Source: Piscinibacter lacus (GTDB taxonomy: Bacteria > Pseudomonadota > Gammaproteobacteria > Burkholderiales > Burkholderiaceae_C). Taken from it: DNA of 64,000 nucleotides. Position 1 is the stretch's first letter; each line of letters starts with the position of its first letter. The stretch is taken from NCBI RefSeq assembly GCF_016735685.1, contig NZ_JAERRA010000001.1:1302001-1366000 (forward strand). The letters are read 5' to 3'. The translations under genes were made by a program, and so were the position numbers. This document shows positions 57,836 through 64,000 of the stretch, piece after piece. The notes under the pieces are model-generated. The model ran no database searches. It worked only from the letters and a program-made list of their open reading frames with translations, and was not told the DNA's origin.

Positions 57836-59548
57836 TCAGTTGTTGCCCTGATCCAGCTTGGCCTTGAGCAGCGCGCCCAGGCTGGTCGTGCCGGCGTTCT
57901 CACGCTCGTTCGACTGCGAGATGCGCTGCATGGCTTCCTGCTGCTCGACGTTGTCCTTGGCCTTGATCGAGAGCTGGATCGAACGGGTCTTGCGATCCAC
58001 GTTGATGATCAGGGCGGTGACTTCGTCGCCGTCCTTCAGCACGTTGCGGGCATCTTCCACGCGGTCGCGGGAGATCTCGCTGGCGCGCAGGTAGCCGGTC
58101 ACGTCCGGGGTCAGTTGGATCTCGGCGCCGCGGGCGTCCACCGTCTTGACGGTGCCGGTCACGGTCGCGCCGCGGTCGTTCATCGTCGTGTAGGTCGCGA
58201 AGGGATCCCCATCGAGCTGCTTGATGCCCAGGCTGATGCGCTCGCGGTCCACGTCGATGGCCAGCACCAGCGCCTCGACTTCCTGGCCCTTCTTGTAGTT
58301 GCGCACGGCGGCCTCGCCCGGCTCGTGCCAGGACAGGTCCGACAGGTGCACCAGGCCGTCGATGCCGGCCGCCAGGCCGACGAAGACGCCGAAGTCGGTG
58401 ATCGACTTGACCGGGCCCGACAGCTTGTCGCCACGCTTGTGGTTCTGGGCGAACTCTTCCCAGGGGTTGGCGCGGCACTGCTTCATGCCCAGCGAGATGC
58501 GACGCTTGTCCTCGTCGATCTCCAGCACCATGACCTCGACCTCCTCGCCCATCGTCACCAGCTTGCTGGGGGCGACGTTCTTGTTGGTCCAGTCCATTTC
58601 GGAGACGTGCACCAGGCCTTCGATGCCCGGTTCGATCTCGACGAAGGCACCGTAGTCGGCGATATTGGTGACCTTGCCGAACAGGCGGGTGCTGTTCGGG
58701 TAGCGGCGCGAGACGCCGATCCAGGGATCGTCGCCCATCTGCTTCAGGCCCAGGCTGACGCGCATCTTCTCGGCGTCGAACTTCAGGACCTTGGCGGTCA
58801 GTTCCTGGCCGACCTGCACCACTTCCGTCGGGTGACGGACACGGCGCCAGGCCATGTCGGTGATGTGCAGCAGGCCGTCGATGCCGCCGAGGTCGACGAA
58901 GGCACCGTATTCGGTGATGTTCTTGACCACGCCGTTGACGATGGCGCCCTCGCGCAGCGTCTCCAGCAGCTTGGCGCGCTCCTCGCCCATCGAGGCCTCG
59001 ACCACCGCGCGACGCGACAGCACAACGTTGTTGCGCTTTCGGTCGAGCTTGATGACCTTGAACTCCATGGTCTTGCCCTCGAAGGGCGTCATGTCCTTCA
59101 CCGGGCGGGTGTCGAGCAGCGAGCCCGGCAGGAAGGCGCGGATGCCGTTGACCAGCACCGTCAGGCCGCCCTTGACCTTGCCGCTCACCGTGCCGGTGAC
59201 GAACTCGCCGGATTCCAGCGAGGTCTCCAGCGACAGCCACGAAGCCAGGCGCTTGGCCTTGTCGCGCGACAGCATGGTGTCGCCGTAGCCGTTCTCGATG
59301 GCGTCGATCGCCACCGCGACGAAGTCGCCGACCTGGACTTCAAGCTCGCCCTGGTCGTTGCGGAACTCGTCGATGGGCACATAGGCTTCGGACTTCAGGC
59401 CGGCGTTCACGACCACGAAGTTGTGCTCGACAGCCACCACCTCGGCGGAGATGACCTCGCCGGCGCGCATGTTGGACTTGTGGAGCGACTCCTCGAAGAG
59501 CGCGGCGAACGATTCCGAACCTTGGTAGGCGGGAGCGGTTTGGGGCAT
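57836..59548 (-). CDS. rpsA: 30S ribosomal protein S1
   Basis: The 570-residue protein consists of six S1 RNA-binding repeats, with recurrent [28 protein letters not shown] and [26 protein letters not shown] strands. The conserved [16 protein letters not shown] follows repeat 2. It draws mRNA to the ribosome. A GGAAG lies ~9 bases before the ATG. It stands downstream of aroA-cmk, separated by 154 bp that probably include its own promoter and leader, although none was clear. Confidence 0.97.
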   Translation of the reverse strand: MPQTAPAYQGSESFAALFEESLHKSNMRAGEVISAEVVAVEHNFVVVNAGLKSEAYVPIDEFRNDQGELEVQVGDFVAVAIDAIENGYGDTMLSRDKAKRLASWLSLETSLESGEFVTGTVSGKVKGGLTVLVNGIRAFLPGSLLDTRPVKDMTPFEGKTMEFKVIKLDRKRNNVVLSRRAVVEASMGEERAKLLETLREGAIVNGVVKNITEYGAFVDLGGIDGLLHITDMAWRRVRHPTEVVQVGQELTAKVLKFDAEKMRVSLGLKQMGDDPWIGVSRRYPNSTRLFGKVTNIADYGAFVEIEPGIEGLVHVSEMDWTNKNVAPSKLVTMGEEVEVMVLEIDEDKRRISLGMKQCRANPWEEFAQNHKRGDKLSGPVKSITDFGVFVGLAAGIDGLVHLSDLSWHEPGEAAVRNYKKGQEVEALVLAIDVDRERISLGIKQLDGDPFATYTTMNDRGATVTGTVKTVDARGAEIQLTPDVTGYLRASEISRDRVEDARNVLKDGDEVTALIINVDRKTRSIQLSIKAKDNVEQQEAMQRISQSNERENAGTTSLGALLKAKLDQGNN

Positions 59549-59702
59549 GGGATGGATCTTCCGGGCCGGCGGGCGCCAGCGGTATCGCCGCGGAGACGGC
59601 GGTTGATGGTTGAATCCGCGCCCTCGGGCGGCCCGTCGGGCCAGGGAGGGAAGGGCGCGGGCCCTGGGCGGCGGTGAGGCCGCCCATCCTGCGGGTCGGG
59701 CC

Positions 59703-61790
59703 TCAGGCGGCCGGAGCGTGCTCCGGGCCGGACGGGGCCTCACCCTGCGCGTCGTCCCACCAGCGCAGCAACTGCGCGATCGAGGCTTCGATCGTCAGCG
59801 CCGAGTTGTCGAGTTCTCGCGCATCTTCGGCCGCTTTCAGCGGGGCGCTGCTGCGGGAACGGTCCCGTGCGTCGCGCGCTTCAAGGTCAGCCAGAAGGGC
59901 CGGTAGTGTAGCCGACACGCCGGCTGCGCCGAGCTGGCGCAGGCGCCGCTCGGCGCGCTGCGCGGCGCTGGCCGTCAGGAAGACCTTGAGCTGCGCATCC
60001 GGGAAGATCACGGTGCCCATGTCGCGGCCGTCCGTCACCAGGCCGGGCAGGCGGCGGCAGCGGCGCTGCCAGTCGAGCAGGGCGGCGCGCAGCGCCGGCA
60101 GCGCGGCGATCTGCGAGGCCATCTGGCCGATGGCCTCGTCGCGCAGCCGGTCGGTCACGTCCTCGCCCGGCGTGCCGAGCAGGGCCCGGCCGCCCTCGAA
60201 GCGCAGCGGCAGCGCGGCGGCCAGCGCGGCCAGGGCCGGCGCGTCATCCGGCGCGATGCCGGCGCGCTGCGCGGCCAGCGCGCAGGCGCGGTAGAGCGCG
60301 CCCGAATCGAGGTGGTGGTAGCCCAGGCGCTCGGCCACGGCCGAGGCCAGGGTGCCCTTGCCGGAGGCGGTCGGCCCGTCCACGGTCAGCACCGGGATGG
60401 CGCCGGGCTCGGCCCGCGCCAGGGCAAGGAAGTCGCGGAAATAGCCCGGATAGGTCTTGGCCACGCAGCCCGGGTCCAGCACCCGCAGCCCCACCGGCGG
60501 CTGGCCGGCCGCGCCCGGCGCCAGCGGGTTGAAGGCCGCCAGCGAGGCGCACATGGCCATGCGGTGGTCGTCGTAGGTGTGGATGGCCGCACGCTGCCAA
60601 GCGCCGGTCGGCGGGCTGACTTCGAGATAGTCGGGCCCCTCGACCACGGTCGCGCCGAACTTGCTCAGCTCGGCCCGCATGGCGGCCAGGCGGTCGGTCT
60701 CCTTCACCCGCCAGCTTGCGATGTTGGACAGCCGCGTCCTGCCCGGGGCATAGAGGGCCATCACGGCCAGGGTCATGGCCGCATCGGGGATGGCATTGCA
60801 GTCCAGGTCCACCGCCTTCAGCGGCCAGGCGCCGCGCTTGACCAGCAGGGCATTGGCTTCCATCGTCACGTCGGCGCCCATGGCGCGGGCGGCGTCGACG
60901 AAGCGGATGTCGCCCTGGATGGATTCGGCGCCCACGCCTTCGATGCGCAGCGGTGCATCGACCGCGGCAATCGCCGCCGCGCCGATGAAGTAGGAGGCCG
61001 AGGAGGCATCGCCCTCCACATGCACCGCGCCCGGCGAGCGGTAGCGGCTGCCGGCCGGGACGGTGAAGCGCTGCCAGCCCTCGCGTTCGATCGCGATGCC
61101 GAAGCGCGCGAGCAGCTTGAGCGTGATCTCCACATAGGGCTTGGAGATCAGCTCGCCCTGCACCTCGACATGCAGCGGCCGGTCCTCGGCCACCAGCGGC
61201 AGGGCCAGCAGCAGGGCGGTGAGGAACTGGCTGGAGACATCGCCGCGCACGCGGATCGGCGCATCCAGCGCCAGCGGGCTGGGGCCGCTCAGGGCCAGCG
61301 GCGGATAGCCCTCGGTGCCGGTGCAGGCCACCTGGCAGCCCAGCGGGCGCAGGGCCTCGACCAGGTCGCCGATCGGCCGCTCGTGCATGCGCGGGATGCC
61401 GCGCAGGCGGAAGCCGGCACCCGTCGTGCCCTGGCGCGCGGCCAGAAGGGCCAGGGCCGCGGCCAGCGGGCGCATGGCCGTGCCGGCATTGCCCAGGAAG
61501 AGATCGGCCTCCTTCACCGCCAGCCGGCCGCCCAGGCCGGTGACGGCCAGCGGGCCGCCCGGCGTGGCGCTGGGCGTGACCGTGCAGCCTAGCGCGCGCA
61601 GCGCCTCCAGCATGACGGCGGTGTCGTCCGAGGCCAGCAGGTCGTGCACGAGCGTCGTGCCCTCGGCCAGGCCGGCCAGCAGCAGCACGCGGTTGGAAAT
61701 GCTCTTGGAGCCCGGCAGCCGCGCCGTGCCGCCGATGGCGACGAGAGGCGGCAGGTCGAGGAAGGGCGGGCGGGCGGCGGAGGCGGACAT
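59703..61790 (-). CDS. aroA-cmk: Bifunctional EPSP synthase / cytidylate kinase (AroA-Cmk fusion)
   Basis: The 695-residue protein joins two enzymes. Residues ~1-450 are 3-phosphoshikimate 1-carboxyvinyltransferase (shikimate pathway), with [20 protein letters not shown] near residue 23, [13 protein letters not shown] and [10 protein letters not shown] near its end. Residues ~465-690 are CMP kinase with the P-loop [32 protein letters not shown] and [14 protein letters not shown]. The same fusion is known in several Burkholderiales. The ATG was chosen over a GTG five codons earlier. Neither start has a Shine-Dalgarno, so it may be coupled to tyrA 63 bp upstream. Confidence 0.96.
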   Translation of the reverse strand: MSASAARPPFLDLPPLVAIGGTARLPGSKSISNRVLLLAGLAEGTTLVHDLLASDDTAVMLEALRALGCTVTPSATPGGPLAVTGLGGRLAVKEADLFLGNAGTAMRPLAAALALLAARQGTTGAGFRLRGIPRMHERPIGDLVEALRPLGCQVACTGTEGYPPLALSGPSPLALDAPIRVRGDVSSQFLTALLLALPLVAEDRPLHVEVQGELISKPYVEITLKLLARFGIAIEREGWQRFTVPAGSRYRSPGAVHVEGDASSASYFIGAAAIAAVDAPLRIEGVGAESIQGDIRFVDAARAMGADVTMEANALLVKRGAWPLKAVDLDCNAIPDAAMTLAVMALYAPGRTRLSNIASWRVKETDRLAAMRAELSKFGATVVEGPDYLEVSPPTGAWQRAAIHTYDDHRMAMCASLAAFNPLAPGAAGQPPVGLRVLDPGCVAKTYPGYFRDFLALARAEPGAIPVLTVDGPTASGKGTLASAVAERLGYHHLDSGALYRACALAAQRAGIAPDDAPALAALAAALPLRFEGGRALLGTPGEDVTDRLRDEAIGQMASQIAALPALRAALLDWQRRCRRLPGLVTDGRDMGTVIFPDAQLKVFLTASAAQRAERRLRQLGAAGVSATLPALLADLEARDARDRSRSSAPLKAAEDARELDNSALTIEASIAQLLRWWDDAQGEAPSGPEHAPAA

Positions 61791-61853
61791 CGGCGGGCGG
61801 TTCACGGGGCGCGCGGCCGGGCCGGCCCGGCGCGGGATCGGGGGGGAAGGGCT

Positions 61854-62750
61854 TCAGTCGCCCGCCGCGGCGGGCGGCAGGGCGGCCGGGCCGCCCATCG
61901 TCCAGGCGCTGCGGCCGGCGGCGGGGGGGCGGATCAGGGCCTCCAGCGCCGCGGCATCGCCGGCCTGCAGGGCCTGGCGGTGGCGGGCGAGTTCGGCTTC
62001 GAAGAAGTCGAGCTGGCGCAGCACCTCGTCGCGGTTGGCGGCGAGGATGTCGCGCCACACGGCCGGGTCGCTGGCGGCGATGCGCGTGAAGTCGCGGAAG
62101 CCCGGTCCGGCCAGGGCCAGGTGGGCGGCGCCCTCGGGCTGGGCGGCCACGGCCTGGAAGGCGGCGAAGGCGATCAGGTGCGGCAGGTGGCTGACGGCCG
62201 CGAAATGCGCGTCATGGGCCTCGGGGCTGAGCTGCCACACGCGGCTGCCGAGCGCGCGCCACAGCGCGGCGGCGGCCTCCACCCGGGCCGGCGGGTTCTC
62301 GGGCAGCGGGGTGAGGATGAGGGCGCGCTCGCGGTAGAGCCCGGCCTCGGCATGGTCGAGGCCGGCCTTCTCCTTGCCCGCGATCGGGTGGGCGGGCACG
62401 AAGTTGGCCAGGCGCAGGCCGAGGCGGCGGCGCGCCGCGGCGACCACGTCGCGCTTGGTCGAGCCCACGTCCATCAGCAGCGCATCGGCCTCGATCGCGG
62501 GGGCCAGGGCGGCCAGGCTGGCTTCGGTGGCGGCCACCGGCACGGCCAGCAGCAGCAGGTCGCTGCCGGCGGCGGCCTCGGCCGGGCTGGCCGCGCCGGC
62601 ATCGATCACGCCGCGCGCCAGCGCCTTCTGCACGGTGGCGGCCGATGCGCTGTGGCCGACGATGCGCCGGACCAGGCCGGCCTCGCGCAGCGCCAGGGCG
62701 AAGGAGGCGCCCATCAGGCCGCAACCGATCAGGCCAAGCTGCTGGAACAT
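61854..62750 (-). CDS. tyrA: Prephenate dehydrogenase TyrA
   Basis: The 298-residue NAD(P)-dependent enzyme of tyrosine synthesis has the Rossmann motif GLIGCGLMGASFALALR at residues 6-22 and AVPVAATEASLAAL. DVGSTKRDVV near residue 94 and the catalytic/substrate block VPAHPIAGKEKAGLDHAEAGLYRER near residue 118 follow, then SHLPHLIAFAAF. There is no fused chorismate mutase, as that activity is on PheA. It lies between pheA and aroA-cmk on the same strand, in a run of aromatic amino acid genes. Confidence 0.96.
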   Translation of the reverse strand: MFQQLGLIGCGLMGASFALALREAGLVRRIVGHSASAATVQKALARGVIDAGAASPAEAAAGSDLLLLAVPVAATEASLAALAPAIEADALLMDVGSTKRDVVAAARRRLGLRLANFVPAHPIAGKEKAGLDHAEAGLYRERALILTPLPENPPARVEAAAALWRALGSRVWQLSPEAHDAHFAAVSHLPHLIAFAAFQAVAAQPEGAAHLALAGPGFRDFTRIAASDPAVWRDILAANRDEVLRQLDFFEAELARHRQALQAGDAAALEALIRPPAAGRSAWTMGGPAALPPAAAGD

Positions 62751-62823
62751 GGGAGGAAGGGGTCGAAGGGGAAAGGGCTTCGGCGCCCCGCCGGCCGCCC
62801 GCGGCCGACGGAGTGCGGGCCCG

Positions 62824-63933
62824 TCAGTGCACGTCGAGCGGGTAGGTGCCGAGCAGCTTGAAGTAGTCGCAGACCGCGCGCAGGTCGCGCAGGGCCTGGG
62901 CCACGGCGGGCTGGTCGGGATGGCCCTGGAGGTCGATGTAGAAGTAGTAGGCCCACTGGTCGGCCGTGCGCGCCGGGCGCGATTCGAAGCGCGACATCGA
63001 CACGCCGTGCTGCTTCAGCGGCACCAGCATGTCGTGCACGGCGCCGGGCCGGTTGGTCACCGACACGACCAGGCTGGTGCAGTCGTGGCCCGAGGCGCGC
63101 GGCGCCGGGTGGCGGTCGGGGTGGGTGACGATAACGAAGCGGGTGCGGTTGTTCGGATCGTCCTGGATGGCCGGCGCGGTGATGTGCAGGCCCCACTCGC
63201 TGGCCGCGCGCTCGCTGGCGATGGCGGCCAGGCGCGGGTCGGCCGCGGCCAGGCGCGCGCCCTCGGCATTGCTGGACACCGGCCGGCGTTCCACGCCCGG
63301 CAGGTGGTTGGACAGCCAGCCGTGGCACTGCGCCAGGGCCTGCGGGTGGGCGCAGACCGCCTCGATGTCCTGCAACTGCCGGTCCCGGCGCAGCAGGTTG
63401 TGGCGCACGAAGAGGCTGGTCTCGCCGATGATGAACAGCGGCGTGGTCAAGAAGAGATCGAGCGAGCGGGCGACCACGCCCTCGGTCGAGTTCTCGACCG
63501 GCACCACGCCGAAGTCGGCTGCGCCGGCGGTGGTGCTGCGGAAGACCTCGTCGATGCTCGTGCAGTCGACCCGCGCGATCGAGCTGCCGAAGTAGCCCAG
63601 CGCCGCCTGCTCGCTGAAGGTGCCGGCCGGGCCGAGGTAGGCCACGCGGGTGGGCGTCTCCAGCGCGCGGCAAGCGCTCATGATCTCGCGCCAGATCGGC
63701 GCGACGCTGTCGTTCTTCAGGGGCCCCGGGTTGCAGGCCTTCAGGCCGTCGATGACCTGGGCTTCGCGCTCGGGGCGGAAGACGACCGAGCCCTCGCGCT
63801 TCTTGATCTCGCCCACCTCGCCGGCCAGGGTGGCGCGGCGGTTGAGCAGGGCGAGCAGCTCGCGGTCGACCGCATCGATCTTCTCGCGCAGGGCGAGCAG
63901 GCCGGGATCGGGCGGGGCAGGGGTGTCAGCCAT
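62824..63933 (-). CDS. pheA: Bifunctional chorismate mutase / prephenate dehydratase PheA (P-protein)
   Basis: The 369-residue protein has three domains. A short AroQ-type chorismate mutase covers residues ~12-95 (LREKIDAVDRELLALLNRRATLAGEVGEIKK). The prephenate dehydratase domain has RVAYLGPAGTFSEQAALGYF and VPVENSTEGVVARSLDL. An ACT regulatory domain (~290-369) has SVTNRPGAVHDMLVPL and FESRPARTADQWAYYFYIDLQGH, expected to bind phenylalanine for feedback. It starts inside the end of serC (8-bp overlap), and tyrA follows 73 bp on. Confidence 0.97.
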   Translation of the reverse strand: MADTPAPPDPGLLALREKIDAVDRELLALLNRRATLAGEVGEIKKREGSVVFRPEREAQVIDGLKACNPGPLKNDSVAPIWREIMSACRALETPTRVAYLGPAGTFSEQAALGYFGSSIARVDCTSIDEVFRSTTAGAADFGVVPVENSTEGVVARSLDLFLTTPLFIIGETSLFVRHNLLRRDRQLQDIEAVCAHPQALAQCHGWLSNHLPGVERRPVSSNAEGARLAAADPRLAAIASERAASEWGLHITAPAIQDDPNNRTRFVIVTHPDRHPAPRASGHDCTSLVVSVTNRPGAVHDMLVPLKQHGVSMSRFESRPARTADQWAYYFYIDLQGHPDQPAVAQALRDLRAVCDYFKLLGTYPLDVH

Positions 63934-64000
63934 GGCGGCGCTGGAAGTCCTGCATGAAGTCGACCAGGGTCTCGACCCCGGCGAGCGGCATGGCGTTGTA
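63926..64000 (-). CDS. serC: Phosphoserine aminotransferase SerC (C-terminal end only)
   Basis: The last 24 codons before the window edge read YNAMPLAGVETLVDFMQDFQ then RRHG and a stop, which matches the C-terminus of SerC (IYNAMPxxGVxxLxxFMxxFxxxHG). SerC makes phosphoserine for serine synthesis. The serC-pheA order is standard in this group, and the stop overlaps the pheA start by 8 bp. Most of the gene lies to the right of the window. Confidence 0.88.
   Translation of the reverse strand, partial: YNAMPLAGVETLVDFMQDFQRRHG

Overview
This 64 kb window is chromosomal DNA of very high GC (roughly 70 percent by eye), almost fully coding. Gene content and order point to a motile betaproteobacterium of the order Burkholderiales, plausibly near Rubrivivax, Leptothrix, Ideonella or Roseateles. 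The pointers are an AroA-Cmk fusion in a serC-pheA-tyrA-aroA/cmk-rpsA-ihfB-lapA-lapB run, an FlhDC master regulator, and a maf-rlmH-rsfS-nadD-hemF-purD-yebC run. No tRNA, rRNA, insertion sequence, prophage or CRISPR array was seen.

Layout. (1) 1-5643, minus strand: housekeeping run yebC-purD-hemF-nadD-rsfS-rlmH-maf, the last cut by the window edge. (2) 5746-12164: HerA-like ATPase, a basic secreted protein, glnS, two uncharacterised proteins and a cysteine hydrolase. (3) 12457-17650: cobalamin riboswitch followed by btuB, a one-chain BtuC-BtuD fusion and btuF, a complete B12 uptake locus. (4) 17732-24267: an RND efflux triad (outer membrane lipoprotein, adaptor, permease) divergent from a TetR regulator, with a palindromic operator over the shared promoter. 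(5) 24275-26491: a small membrane ORF, an M14-like carboxypeptidase and an alpha/beta hydrolase. (6) 26451-38451: fliFGHIJK and fliLMNOPQR on the minus strand with fliE divergent. (7) 38653-40765: an NYN-domain protein of visibly lower GC and a soluble chemoreceptor. (8) 40839-53955: fliA, flhG-like, flhF, flhA, flhB, cheZ, cheY, motB, motA, a membrane methyltransferase, flhC, flhD and, divergently, fliC. (9) 54070-64000, minus strand: prfB with its programmed frameshift, a ComEA-like protein, lapB, lapA, ihfB, rpsA, aroA-cmk, tyrA, pheA and the end of serC.

How it works together. By family knowledge, FlhDC drives the basal body and export operons (fliF-K, fliL-R, flhBAFG-fliA), and FliA (sigma-28) then drives late genes. 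Two strong sigma-28-like promoters are visible: one before fliC, and one whose -10 box contains the motB stop codon and points at cheY-cheZ. An intrinsic terminator separates flhDC-methyltransferase from motAB.

I did not find a clearly new defence or mobile system. The most unusual observations are the FlhG-position protein that has lost its nucleotide-binding P-loop, the BtuC-BtuD fusion joined by a 9-bp/3-residue tandem repeat, the sigma-28 promoter embedded in the end of motB, a hairpin abutting the flhB start codon, and a chemoreceptor with its sensor after the signalling hairpin.
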